Below the pieces are notes generated by a model, which was given only the letters and a program-made list of their open reading frames with translations, had not been told where the DNA came from and did no database searches. A program made the position numbers and the translations under genes. A stretch of 15,764 bases of DNA. Source: Gammaproteobacteria bacterium RIFCSPHIGHO2_02_FULL_42_13. GTDB taxonomy: Bacteria > Pseudomonadota > Gammaproteobacteria > UBA12402. The stretch spans positions 20,551 through 36,314 of the forward strand of contig MGXQ01000083.1 in NCBI GenBank assembly GCA_001801405.1. Direction: 5' to 3'. Positions 1 to 7,658 of this stretch are shown piece after piece (position 1 is the first letter of the stretch; each line of letters begins with the position of its first letter).

Positions 1-30
1 AGCCTCATGAGCCAATCGACATACCCATTA

Positions 31-825
31 TTACACCGCGATCGTCGCCTTTATCGTCGGATGATATCGATAGTCCAATAATTCAAAATCTTCAAATTGA
101 TAATGAAACAAAGACTCGGGTTTTCGTTTGATTTGCAATGTCGGCAGCGAATACGGCTCGCGTGATAATTGCAAATTGACTTGTTCTAAATGATTGGAAT
201 AAATATGACAATCGCCGCCCGTCCAAATAAATTCCTTGGGCTGCAAATCACATTGTTGCGCGACCATGCATGTCAATAAAGAATAAGAAGCAATATTAAA
301 TGGCACACCCAAAAATGCATCGGCCGAACGCTGATACAATTGACATGATAATTTCCCCTCAGACACATAAAACTGAAACAGCAAATGACAAGGCGGCAAT
401 GCCATTTTCGATAACTCACCGACATTCCACGCACTTATAATATGTCGTCTGGAATCGGAATTATTTTTTATGTCCTCAATCAATTTTGCAAACTGGTCAA
501 TGACCTGTCCGTCAGCCGCTTTCCACGCGCGCCATTGTTTTCCGTACACCGGACCTAAATTACCATTTTCATCCGCCCACTCATTCCAAATGCGCACGCC
601 ATGCTCATTTAAATATTTTATATTTGTATCGCCATTTAAAAACCACAACAACTCATAAATCAAACTTTTTAAATGCATGCGTTTTGTCGTCACGAGCGGA
701 AAACTTTTGCTTAAATCAAAACGCATTTGAAACCCGAACATACTGATCGTTCCCACGCCGGTGCGATCTTCTTTTTTTGCGCCCGTTTCTAACACCTGTT
801 TCAAGAAAGCTAAATATTGTCTCAC
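31..825 (-). CDS. thyA: Thymidylate synthase
   Basis: Converts dUMP to dTMP in the cytosol with methylene-tetrahydrofolate as carbon donor. From the chosen start the protein has 264 residues, exactly the E. coli ThyA length. The nucleophile sits in ALPPCH at Cys146, the phosphate-binding SRR at 125-127, YQRS at 164-167, Asp169 in SADAFLG and Asn177 in PFNIAS. I chose a GTG start (positions 825-823) because AGGAG lies 6-7 bases upstream and the product then begins VRQYLAFLKQ, matching the family N-terminus. The frame stays open further upstream into a palindromic repeat and would add MRSSELRRLKKERV, but that part has no homology to ThyA. It is the last gene of the rppH-ptsP-lgt-thyA block, separated from lgt by a repeat module. 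Function is very secure; the start is fairly secure. Confidence 0.97.
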   Translation of the reverse strand: MRQYLAFLKQVLETGAKKEDRTGVGTISMFGFQMRFDLSKSFPLVTTKRMHLKSLIYELLWFLNGDTNIKYLNEHGVRIWNEWADENGNLGPVYGKQWRAWKAADGQVIDQFAKLIEDIKNNSDSRRHIISAWNVGELSKMALPPCHLLFQFYVSEGKLSCQLYQRSADAFLGVPFNIASYSLLTCMVAQQCDLQPKEFIWTGGDCHIYSNHLEQVNLQLSREPYSLPTLQIKRKPESLFHYQFEDFELLDYRYHPTIKATIAV

Positions 826-849
826 AACTCGCTCCTTTTTCAATCGGCG

Positions 850-904
850 CAGCTCTGAGCTGCGCAAACGCAGTCACAGCAAGGATTTCCCCAGCTCAGA
901 GCTG
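850..904. repeat. Palindromic repeat module between lgt and thyA
   Basis: Two copies of the 13-bp palindrome flank a 29-bp spacer, 42 bp start to start. The left copy is CAGCTCTGAGCTG (850-862) and the right one CAGCTCAGAGCTG (892-904), so the two are in opposite orientation and the module has inverted ends. Read on the minus strand, the spacer carries GGGGAAATCCTTGCTGTGACTG. That resembles the spacer of the module near 4700 (AAATCCTTGCTATGACTG) and the opening of the module inside the GT9 gene (GGGGAAAT). It starts 6 bp past the lgt stop codon and ends about 15 bp before the thyA ribosome binding site, so a polycistronic transcript would carry it. No function is evident. Confidence 0.85.
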
Positions 905-910
905 CGAACA

Positions 911-1687
911 TCATTTTTTATAGCCATACCACAACAAAAAAATACCGCCCAATATCATCGGCACAGACAAGGCCATACCCATCGTCAACCAATGCCACGC
1001 AATAAACCCTAATTGCGGATCGGGTTGTCTAAAAAATTCAGCAAGACAACGAAACAATCCGTAAAACAACAAAAACACGCCAGACAGCGCCATGCGCGGT
1101 CGCGGCTTCATCGAATACACCCATAATATAATAAATAATAAAACGCCTTCCAATAACGCTTCATAAATTTCTATCGGATGTCGCGGCATCGGCCCACCCA
1201 ACGGATACACCATGGCCCATGGTACATTCGTCACTCTGCCAAACAACTCGCCATTGATAAAATTTCCAATTCTGCCTGCCGCCAGCCCAATCGGCACAAA
1301 CGGCGCAACAAAATCCGTCAATTCAAAAAAACTATGTTTTGCTTTATATGTACTAAACCATAACGCCGCAATACCTCCCAATAATCCTCCATGAAAAGAC
1401 ATACCGCCTTGCCAAATCTGAACAATAATCCAAGGCGCATGAATAAAATTGGAAAAATCATAAAACAACATATAGCCAATGCGCCCTCCCAATAAAATGC
1501 CCAGCGCAATATAAAAAAGCCAATCCGCGAGCTGTTCATTCGTGTAGGATAAATTATATTTTTTAACGCGATAGCTTGCCAATAACCATCCGAGAATAAA
1601 ACTCACTAAATACATTAGACCATACCAATGCACTGCCAACGGCCCAATATGAAATGCAATGGGATTCATCTTTGGATAAATAAGCAC
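911..1687 (-). CDS. lgt: Prolipoprotein diacylglyceryl transferase
   Basis: Inner-membrane enzyme that transfers diacylglycerol from phosphatidylglycerol to the lipobox cysteine of prolipoproteins, the first step of lipoprotein maturation. The 258-residue protein shows the HWYGLMYL segment near the N-terminus, GGRIGY at 67-72, GGMSFHGG with His99, the Lgt signature GRIGNFINGELFGR with Arg139, PRHPIEIYEALLEG at 168-181 and EFFRQPD with Arg220. Several long hydrophobic segments fit a polytopic membrane protein. Compared with E. coli Lgt (291 residues) it lacks most of the periplasmic loop before PRHP, as in many shorter homologues. The start is a GTG with AAGGAG seven bases upstream. It lies 96 bp downstream of ptsP. 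Confidence 0.96.
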   Translation of the reverse strand: MLIYPKMNPIAFHIGPLAVHWYGLMYLVSFILGWLLASYRVKKYNLSYTNEQLADWLFYIALGILLGGRIGYMLFYDFSNFIHAPWIIVQIWQGGMSFHGGLLGGIAALWFSTYKAKHSFFELTDFVAPFVPIGLAAGRIGNFINGELFGRVTNVPWAMVYPLGGPMPRHPIEIYEALLEGVLLFIILWVYSMKPRPRMALSGVFLLFYGLFRCLAEFFRQPDPQLGFIAWHWLTMGMALSVPMILGGIFLLWYGYKK

Positions 1688-1783
1688 GACCAGACTCCTT
1701 CTTTTATTAACGCATCAATAAATGCAAACCCGTCATCAACCATAAAACTGCACACTCTCAATGTTTCAAATTACGCATCTCGC

Positions 1784-4042
1784 TCACTGAGCACGTCTCC
1801 CCGGTCGCACCAAACCACCCAAGCCTGCTTCTGTTAACGCGCGCTCTAATAACTTACGAATATGCGTTGCATTTTCCATTGACAATGCCGCTTTTAATAA
1901 TTTTTTTGCTTTACGCATTGAAAACGTACGAATCACCCATTTCACACGCAATAAATTATTTGCACTCATGCTCAACGCATCAAAACCCATCGCCATTAAC
2001 AACACAACGGCGGTCGGATTACCCGCCATCTCGCCGCAAATGCTGACTTTCTTTTTTGCGCCATGCGCGCGTTCAACAATTTGCATTAATGCTTGCAACA
2101 CGGTCGGATGAAATGAACTATATAAGTTTGCAACCTGTGCATTATTGCGATCAACTGCCAACAAATATTGCGTCAAATCATTACTACCGACCGATAAGAA
2201 ATCAACACGCTCAGCCAATGCTTTACCTTGATAAACCGCAGCAGGTACTTCGACCATGACCCCCACTTCTGGTTTTTTCATCTCAACGCCCTCGGCTAGG
2301 ATTTCTTGATAGATTTTATCAATCATCGCCAAAGCATCATCAACTTCAGAAACATCAGTAATCATCGGCAACATAATTTTTAAATTATTAAGTCCGATAT
2401 TTGCCTGCAACATCGCACGCACTTGTACAGAAAAGATTTCCGGATGATCCAATAAAACACGAATACCACGCCAACCTAAAAATGGATTACTTTCTTTGAT
2501 GGGGAAATAAGGCAATGTTTTATCGCCACCAATATCCAACAAACGCATGGTCACCGGTCGGGGCGCAAAAGCTTCGAGTAAACGGCGATAAATAATTTGC
2601 TGTTCTTGAACAGAAGGAAAACGATCGCAAATCATAAAAGGCATTTCAGTACGATACAAACCGATGCCTTCAGAATTAATACTTAAGGAACGCTCAATGC
2701 CCGACATCAACCCTGTATTGGTATACAACGCGACGATCTGGCCGTCTGTTGTCTTGGCCGGCAATTGTTGCAAATATTTTAATTCAGCATCCAATGCCGT
2801 TTCTTCACGCGCCAATCGTTCAAATGCTCGTAAAACTTTCAGGCTTGGCGAAAGATGCACGTTACCCGAATAGCCATCCACGATAATTTGTTTGTCGTGC
2901 AATTTTGCAATGGGCAACGCACGTGCGCCCATCACGATGGGAATACCGAGTGCTCGCGCCAAAATGGCAATATGCGAATTACTTGAACCCGTTGTAGAAA
3001 CAATGCCCGCCAGCCGATCTTCAGGCACATCTGCCAAATGCGAAACCGCTATTTCTTCGCCAACCAAAATCGTTCGCTTCGGATATTTAATAACCCGCGG
3101 TATTTTCGACTCCAAATAAAATAAAATACGATGGCCTAAATCTCTCAGATCTGATGAACGCTCTTTAAAATACTCGTTTTCCATTTCTTCGAATTGACGC
3201 ACATAACCGCGCACAACTTTGGCAACAGCCCCTTGCGCCCATTGATTTTGACGAATGCGTTTTACGACTTCATCTTTAAACGCCTGGCTGTCTAAAATTT
3301 TCAAATACGCATGAAACAACTCGCGCTCTTCACTGGATAAATTCACCGACAACCGCTCTTCCATTTGCTTTGTTTCTTCACGCGCCAGCTGCAATGCAAC
3401 ACAAAAACTATCGATTTCTGCTTCAATATTTTCAATTTTTCGATCAGGCACATCGCTTAATTTAGTCGACACGCATATCACTTTTGCCTGGCCAATTCCT
3501 ATACCTGGCGAACCGCCAAATCCACGCAGCGTAAAGTTTGTTTTCTGAGACTGTTGTTCCGCTTGCGTTAATGCACCGTGCGCTTCAGATTTCGAAATAA
3601 TACCGGCCAACTGAATCGCCAATGTTACCAAAAAAGATTCTTCTAACTCATCATATGTTCTGTTGCTTTTATTATAAACCATCAATACGCCCGATAAACG
3701 CCGTCGATATTGAATCGGCACGCCTAAAAATGCGCGACAACTTTCGTTATTAAAGTTATCCGCGTCCGGCATAACAGTGCTTATATTAACGGCTTCGCCT
3801 CGTTTCACTACGAGACCAATCAAGCCTTTATCTAAAGGAATATTCGTCGGCTCATTAGGGTTAACAGGAATTCCATCGGCGGCACGTAACGTCAACATTG
3901 GCCGCGCATGATCGATTAAAAAAATTGAACAAACATCCGAATGAAGCGCCTCTCTGACATGTTGAACAATGATAGTCAGTATCTGCTCTATATCCTCTTC
4001 GTTGTTTGCTATCTGTATAAGTTGACGCAACAATTTTAACAT
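1784..4042 (-). CDS. ptsP: PtsP: PEP-protein phosphotransferase (EI-Ntr) with GAF domain
   Basis: First enzyme of the nitrogen phosphotransferase system: it autophosphorylates from phosphoenolpyruvate and passes the phosphate to NPr and then EIIA-Ntr. Order of parts: GAF sensor domain (about residues 1-155), a linker, the PEP-utiliser N-terminal region from GGSPGIGIG (176-184), the swivelling domain with the phospho-histidine in GSSNSHIAILARALG (His357; E. coli His356), and the PEP-binding barrel with GIGLYRTEMPFM, LDIGGDKTLPY, GWRGIRV, SVGSNDLTQYLLAVDRNN and ICGEMAGNP. Length is 752 residues against 748 in E. coli. The ATG at 4042 was preferred because GAGAG lies about eight bases upstream; an upstream ATG at 4048 and a TTG at 4057 are in frame. 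It follows rppH by 25 bp, so the two are probably cotranscribed. NPr and EIIA-Ntr genes are not in the window. Confidence 0.96.
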   Translation of the reverse strand: MLKLLRQLIQIANNEEDIEQILTIIVQHVREALHSDVCSIFLIDHARPMLTLRAADGIPVNPNEPTNIPLDKGLIGLVVKRGEAVNISTVMPDADNFNNESCRAFLGVPIQYRRRLSGVLMVYNKSNRTYDELEESFLVTLAIQLAGIISKSEAHGALTQAEQQSQKTNFTLRGFGGSPGIGIGQAKVICVSTKLSDVPDRKIENIEAEIDSFCVALQLAREETKQMEERLSVNLSSEERELFHAYLKILDSQAFKDEVVKRIRQNQWAQGAVAKVVRGYVRQFEEMENEYFKERSSDLRDLGHRILFYLESKIPRVIKYPKRTILVGEEIAVSHLADVPEDRLAGIVSTTGSSNSHIAILARALGIPIVMGARALPIAKLHDKQIIVDGYSGNVHLSPSLKVLRAFERLAREETALDAELKYLQQLPAKTTDGQIVALYTNTGLMSGIERSLSINSEGIGLYRTEMPFMICDRFPSVQEQQIIYRRLLEAFAPRPVTMRLLDIGGDKTLPYFPIKESNPFLGWRGIRVLLDHPEIFSVQVRAMLQANIGLNNLKIMLPMITDVSEVDDALAMIDKIYQEILAEGVEMKKPEVGVMVEVPAAVYQGKALAERVDFLSVGSNDLTQYLLAVDRNNAQVANLYSSFHPTVLQALMQIVERAHGAKKKVSICGEMAGNPTAVVLLMAMGFDALSMSANNLLRVKWVIRTFSMRKAKKLLKAALSMENATHIRKLLERALTEAGLGGLVRPGRRAQ

Positions 4043-4067
4043 AATCATTTCTCTCAATTAAAAATTG

Positions 4068-4565
4068 CTATTTATACTGATCTGCATTTTTGCCAAATAC
4101 AATCGGCGCAAACTCTCGTAACACTTGTTGATACACGTCGCGCTTAAAATCAATAATGTTATGTGCCGGAAACCAATAGCTCACCCAACGAAAATAATCG
4201 AATTCCGGTGAGTCCGTTACATTAAAATTAACGTCATCTTCCGAACCAATCAAACGCAACAAGAACCATTTCTGTTTTTGACCGATACAAATGGGCGCCA
4301 TGTGATGACGCACAAGATAATCGGGCAACCGATAGGTTAATAATTCTTTGCTGCTTGCTAAAACTTCCACATCCGTCTTTTTCAATCCAATTTCTTCATA
4401 CAATTCTCGAAACATGGTTGTTTCAAATGATTCATCGTCACCCACACCCCCTTGCGGAAACTGCCAAGCATTGCGCGATCCAACGCGGCGCGCCCAAAAT
4501 AAACGATTTTTATTGTTGATTAGAACAATAGCGACGCCATGCCGAAACCCATCTTGATCAATCAC
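4068..4565 (-). CDS. rppH: RNA pyrophosphohydrolase (Nudix)
   Basis: Removes pyrophosphate from the 5' triphosphate end of mRNAs, which opens them to RNase E decay. The Nudix box starts at Gly39 in FPQGGVGDDE and continues to RELYEEIGL, with metal-binding Glu54, Glu57 and Glu58. Family hallmarks follow: LVRHHMAPICIGQKQKWFLL, PEFDYFRWVSYWFP and FKRDVYQQVLREFAP. The GTG start gives VIDQDGFRHGVAIV, matching the E. coli start MIDDDGYRPNVGIV, with AAGGAA about nine bases upstream. The frame is open for about 26 more codons upstream, but this part contains the putative promoter and is not conserved. Length is 165 residues against 176 in E. coli; the shorter tail is ordinary. First gene of the minus-strand block. 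Confidence 0.95.
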   Translation of the reverse strand: MIDQDGFRHGVAIVLINNKNRLFWARRVGSRNAWQFPQGGVGDDESFETTMFRELYEEIGLKKTDVEVLASSKELLTYRLPDYLVRHHMAPICIGQKQKWFLLRLIGSEDDVNFNVTDSPEFDYFRWVSYWFPAHNIIDFKRDVYQQVLREFAPIVFGKNADQYK

Positions 4566-4599
4566 TGGACAATTCCTTTGATTTATATTATTTGCATAG

Positions 4600-4608
4600 A
4601 CTATATCA
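4600..4608 (-). promoter_or_regulatory. Candidate extended -10 promoter for rppH-ptsP
   Basis: The minus strand reads TGATATAGT, a one-mismatch match to the extended -10 TGnTATAAT. It lies about 35 bases upstream of the rppH start codon, which would give a short leader. No good -35 hexamer is present at 17-18 bp spacing, as is acceptable for an extended -10 promoter. Sequence match only. Confidence 0.4.
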
Positions 4609-4642
4609 CATGACCCCCGATCTGTGACACAACTTCCTATCA

Positions 4643-4680
4643 CCCCGCAGCTCCCCCGCAGCTCCCCCGCAGCTCCCCCG
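4643..4680. repeat. 11-bp tandem repeat of the palindrome half-site
   Basis: Three direct copies of CAGCTCCCCCG begin at 4648, 4659 and 4670, preceded by a partial unit (CCCCG). They run without a break into the palindrome at 4681, which replaces what would be a fourth copy. The shared CAGCTC is the left half of the dispersed palindrome, so the tandem looks like slippage or expansion starting from its edge. It lies upstream of the putative rppH promoter, on the side away from the gene. Confidence 0.9.
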
Positions 4681-4790
4681 CAGCTCAGAGCTGCGCGAAA
4701 TAGGCCTCATAAAATCCTTGCTATGACTGCCCAGCAGCAGCTCAGAGCTGCGCGGATTAATTTTCTGTAAGCTATTTGCTCGTACATGGC
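4681..4790 (+). repeat. Composite palindromic element upstream of the permease
   Basis: Two CAGCTCAGAGCTG copies in the same orientation (4681 and 4738) are exactly 57 bp apart. The spacer contains AAAATCCTTGCTATGACTG. After the second copy comes a tail, GGATTAATTTTCTGTAAG, ending in TACATGG. The same order (palindrome, 44-bp spacer, palindrome, GGATTA tail with TGTAAG or TGTAGG) recurs near 12888 and 14112 and, reversed, at 14084-13966. The tail's TACATGG overlaps the most upstream possible start codon of the permease. The nearest full relative, at 12888, has a third palindrome after the tail, which is missing here. Confidence 0.85.
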
Positions 4791-4842
4791 CAAACCGAAA
4801 AGCTCGACAAAACTGGCACAAATCGATACGCTTAGCTCCACC

Positions 4843-5835
4843 ATGAAACAAAAAATACAACGGCATCCTTATTTCCTAATATGGTCGTTTCTTGCGCTCA
4901 CCAGCTTGCTCAGCATATTACTATCCATCAGCTTCGGCAGCACACATGTTACCTGGTCGCAATGGACAGGTTCATTGTTTCAACCGCATTCATTGCAGCA
5001 CACCATCATCTTTAAACTGCGCCTTCCCCGAACAATTTGCGCTTTCATCACGGGTGGATTGCTCGCACTGGCTGGCGCACTCATGCAAACATTGTTTCGC
5101 AATCCGCTAGCTGATCCTTTTATTTTAGGTATATCGGGCGGCGCAGCCGTCATGAGCTTAATCGCCATTATGCTCGGTCTTGCCGCTAGCCACATTGCGC
5201 TCTGGGCTTTTGTCGGCAGCTTGTTCTCAATTTATTTAGTCATGGTTCTTGCTCGCGTTCGAAAAAGAGGCTGGTCTCCACTGCATCTATTGTTAACGGG
5301 CGTTGTTGTTGCAACCGGATGGAGCGCAATAATCAGTCTGATTTTAACCATCAGCCCCGATAATTATCTACATAGCATGCTGTTTTGGCTGATGGGTGAT
5401 TTAAGTTATGCCAAGTTCGCCTGGTGGCAACCCGCCGTCTTAATCGTCAGCTTAATCGCCAGCTTGATGCTAGCAAAACCGCTGAACGTACTCGCACAAG
5501 GCGACTTATCCGCGCGCAGTCTCGGCATTGACACCCATAAACTGAACTTTATCTTATTTATTATCAGTTCGCTGCTCACCTCAGCAGCCGTGAGTATCGC
5601 CGGCACGATTGGATTTGTTGGCCTCATCGTGCCACATATGCTACGCCTAATGGTTGGCAGCGATCATCGGATTATTCTACCCGCTTCTGTATTATTAGGC
5701 GGAAGCTTGTTAACATTTGCGGACACATTAGCTCGCACTCTGGTCGCTCCCGTGCAATTACCCGTTGGAATTGTTACCGCGGTCATTGGCGTACCGAGTT
5801 TTCTAATATTACTGCAACGTGGTTATCAAAAATGA
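4843..5835 (+). CDS. FecCD/BtuC-family ABC transporter permease
   Basis: Inner-membrane subunit of a type II ABC importer of the class that takes up cobalamin, haem or iron-siderophores. Family marks: KLRLPRTICAFITGGLLALAGALMQTLFRNPLADPFILGISGGA at about residues 58-101 with the FRNPLA segment, GDLSARSLGI (the cytoplasmic coupling helix facing the ATPase), and GFVGLIVPHMLRLMVGSDHR. The end of the protein, PVGIVTAVIGVPSFLILL, is also typical. About ten hydrophobic segments are visible. From this ATG the protein has 330 residues. An in-frame ATG at 4786 would add 19 residues but falls in the tail of a repeat element; neither start has a good ribosome binding site. It overlaps the ATPase gene by 4 bp (ATGA). 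No periplasmic binding-protein gene is in the window, so the substrate is unknown. Confidence 0.92.
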   Translation: MKQKIQRHPYFLIWSFLALTSLLSILLSISFGSTHVTWSQWTGSLFQPHSLQHTIIFKLRLPRTICAFITGGLLALAGALMQTLFRNPLADPFILGISGGAAVMSLIAIMLGLAASHIALWAFVGSLFSIYLVMVLARVRKRGWSPLHLLLTGVVVATGWSAIISLILTISPDNYLHSMLFWLMGDLSYAKFAWWQPAVLIVSLIASLMLAKPLNVLAQGDLSARSLGIDTHKLNFILFIISSLLTSAAVSIAGTIGFVGLIVPHMLRLMVGSDHRIILPASVLLGGSLLTFADTLARTLVAPVQLPVGIVTAVIGVPSFLILLQRGYQK

Positions 5836-6578
5836 CAGCACTCACCATACAAGATTTAACAATCACAATCGAGGAACGAACACTCGTCGATCAACTATCG
5901 GTTGAATTTCTCGACAGTCAAGTCTGGGGAATTTTAGGTTCGAACGGCGCAGGCAAAACAACGTTATTACATACGATCGCGGGTCTACGAAAAAATCAAA
6001 CCGGAACCATCCAATTAAACAATAAAGATATTTTTCAAATTAAAGCAAAACGACGCGCCAAAAAAATTGGCTTGCTTCGACAAGACGGTGAGTTTTCATT
6101 CCCCAGCACTGTGTTAGAAACCGCATTAATTGGCCGCTACCCTCATCAAAAAAACTGGTTTTATGATGAAGAAAAAGATATTGAATTTGCCAAACAAATT
6201 CTAGAACAAGTCGGTTTGTCTCAATTTGAACATCGGACGGTCACTAATTTATCGGGGGGCGAAAAACGTAAGCTCATGCTCGCTATTTTATTAATTCAAA
6301 ACCCCGACATTTATTTATTAGATGAGCCCACCAATCATTTAGACATGCAACAACGTGTACAGATGCTGGCGCGCTTAACAAAACTCGCTCAACAACAACA
6401 TAAAATCGTCATCATGATTTTGCACGATATACATTTAATGAGCCATTTTTGCGATCATATTATTTTGTTTGAAGAGCAAGGAAAAATTCGCACAGGCAAA
6501 TGCCAAGACATCTTAAATAAAGCCACATTACATCGTCTTTTCCCAATTTATATGAAAGAAAATTGTATCAATTTATGA
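5832..6578 (+). CDS. ABC transporter ATPase (BtuD/FecE/HmuV type)
   Basis: Nucleotide-binding subunit that should power the permease encoded just upstream. Walker A is GSNGAGKTT (36-44), the Q-loop glutamine is in LLRQ (Gln84), the signature LSGGEKRK starts at 140, Walker B is YLLDEPTNHLD (161-171) and the switch histidine is in ILHDIH (His198). The 248-residue length and the TNHLD extension are typical of the FecE/BtuD group. The ATG overlaps the permease stop codon and the TGA in turn overlaps the ATG of the acyltransferase, so the three genes are probably translationally coupled. The sequence cannot tell cobalamin from haem or siderophore transport. Confidence 0.94.
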   Translation: MTALTIQDLTITIEERTLVDQLSVEFLDSQVWGILGSNGAGKTTLLHTIAGLRKNQTGTIQLNNKDIFQIKAKRRAKKIGLLRQDGEFSFPSTVLETALIGRYPHQKNWFYDEEKDIEFAKQILEQVGLSQFEHRTVTNLSGGEKRKLMLAILLIQNPDIYLLDEPTNHLDMQQRVQMLARLTKLAQQQHKIVIMILHDIHLMSHFCDHIILFEEQGKIRTGKCQDILNKATLHRLFPIYMKENCINL

Positions 6579-7558
6579 GTAAATTTCATCACATGCGTTA
6601 TTGGCCAGGCTGGATAATCGTCGGATTACTTATCTTATTATCAAAATTGCCATACCGTTTACAATTACATATCGGAAAATTTTTAGGACTATGTTTATTT
6701 CATGGCAGCAAAAAATTAACGGCTGTTGCACGAATCAATATCAACCTGTGTTTTCCAGAATTATCCGACATACAGCGGCGACAATTGTTCAAAAAAAACT
6801 GCATCTCAAGTGGCATCGCCATCATGGAAACCGCCTTTGCCTGGTACGGCAAAGAATCAAAATTGCGCCCTTTGTTGCATTTACATGGCGAAGAACATAT
6901 TCAAAAAGCGCAAACAGAAAACCGCGGCATATTATTTATAGGGCCACATTTTCTGACGATAGAAATCGCCAATAGATTATATACGTTAGACCACGACGTT
7001 TCATTGATGTACCGAAAAAGCAAAAACGATTTTCTTAATTTTATTATTGAAACTGCGTTAAAAAAACATAACAAACAAATTATTGAACGCAATCAAGTGT
7101 ATCAGTTAATTAAAACATTAAAAAAAGGAGAAAGCATAGGATACACGCCTGACATCGACGGCGGTTATTATAACAGCATTTTTGTTCCATTTTTTAATAT
7201 CCCCGCATCCACCTTAACGGCGCCAGCCAAAATTGCAAAGTTCACAAACGCCACCGTGTTATTATCCACTTATTATCGACGCGACGATGGCACCGGGTAT
7301 GACATTACTTTCTCTCCTGTGCCTGCAAATTTTCCTTCCGATAATATCGAAAAAGATATAACATACATCAATCAATGGCTGGAAGAAGTCATTCGAAAAA
7401 AACCAGAACAATATTTATGGCAATATAAACGCTTTAAAACACGACCGAAAGCAGGACATGCGGCGCGTAATATTTATTGCGAAGCAAATACCTCGCGGCT
7501 TGCCGCGAGTACTTTACGCATGGGGTTTCTAAAGGGGAGAGGCGACCCTCCCCTTTAG
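6575..7558 (+). CDS. lpxL: Lipid A late acyltransferase, LpxL/HtrB family
   Basis: Inner-membrane enzyme adding a secondary acyl chain to lipid A (usually laurate or myristate from acyl-ACP in the LpxL group). The catalytic H(X4)E pair is in GPHFLTIE (His125, Glu130). Other family marks are NINLCFPE at 56-63, MYRKSKN, PDIDGG at 192-197, SIFVPFF at 201-207 and PEQYLWQYKRFKTRP at 277-291. A hydrophobic segment at about 13-24 anchors the N-terminus. The ATG at 6575 overlaps the ATPase stop (ATGA); a TTG at 6563 is less likely. E. coli LpxL ends about 13 residues after RFKTRP; here about 36 residues follow, and the last 20 or so (from SRLAASTLR) are encoded by a hairpin cluster that also supplies the stop codon. 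The real tail was probably replaced or extended by that repeat. Confidence 0.9.
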   Translation: MSKFHHMRYWPGWIIVGLLILLSKLPYRLQLHIGKFLGLCLFHGSKKLTAVARININLCFPELSDIQRRQLFKKNCISSGIAIMETAFAWYGKESKLRPLLHLHGEEHIQKAQTENRGILFIGPHFLTIEIANRLYTLDHDVSLMYRKSKNDFLNFIIETALKKHNKQIIERNQVYQLIKTLKKGESIGYTPDIDGGYYNSIFVPFFNIPASTLTAPAKIAKFTNATVLLSTYYRRDDGTGYDITFSPVPANFPSDNIEKDITYINQWLEEVIRKKPEQYLWQYKRFKTRPKAGHAARNIYCEANTSRLAASTLRMGFLKGRGDPPL

Positions 7559-7592
7559 TCGCCGTTTGCGCGAATTTACTTCGCGCAGGCGA
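7492..7592. repeat. Cluster of three hairpins at the end of the acyltransferase gene
   Basis: Three perfect stems follow each other. First CTCGCGGC-tt-GCCGCGAG (7492-7509). Second CTAAAGGGGAG paired with CTCCCCTTTAG (7529-7558), which contains the TAG stop of the acyltransferase gene. Third TGCGCGAA-tttac-TTCGCGCA (7567-7587), extended by an outer TCGCC/GGCGA pair (7559-7592). The stretch is more GC-rich than the flanking genes. The pattern suggests a mobile or dispersed palindromic element, unrelated in sequence to the CAGCTCAGAGCTG family. With a single copy in the window, dispersal is inference. Confidence 0.7.
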
Positions 7593-7606
7593 TCAATAAA
7601 AGAAAT

Positions 7607-7640
7607 AAAAATCCCCCGTCTGCTTGCAGCGGGGATTTTT
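7607..7640 (+). terminator. Rho-independent terminator before rfbA
   Basis: AAAAATCCCC pairs with GGGGATTTTT (10 bp), with an inner CTGC-tt-GCAG stem, followed by a run of T. The A run on the left makes it symmetrical, so it could work on both strands. It lies 49 bp past the acyltransferase stop and only 18 bp before the rfbA start codon. It most simply ends the permease-ATPase-acyltransferase transcript, but it also lies in the path of any upstream promoter for rfbA. Confidence 0.85.
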
Positions 7641-7658
7641 ATTAATTGAGGTATAAAA

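Noticed and set aside
1..30. Possible end of another gene downstream of thyA
   Set aside because: Thirty bases give no usable evidence.
761..1012. Plus-strand open frame across the lgt-thyA junction
   Set aside because: Opposite strand of thyA and lgt; its SSEL parts only reflect the symmetry of the repeat.
4606..4866. Minus-strand open frame of about 86 codons through the rppH-permease gap
   Set aside because: It is formed by the tandem and palindromic repeats (SSEL...SHSKDF...SSEL) and overlaps the permease start; nothing looks like a real protein.
7559..7600. Sigma70 promoter for rfbA between hairpins and terminator
   Set aside because: No pair of -35 and -10 hexamers with acceptable match and spacing was found.
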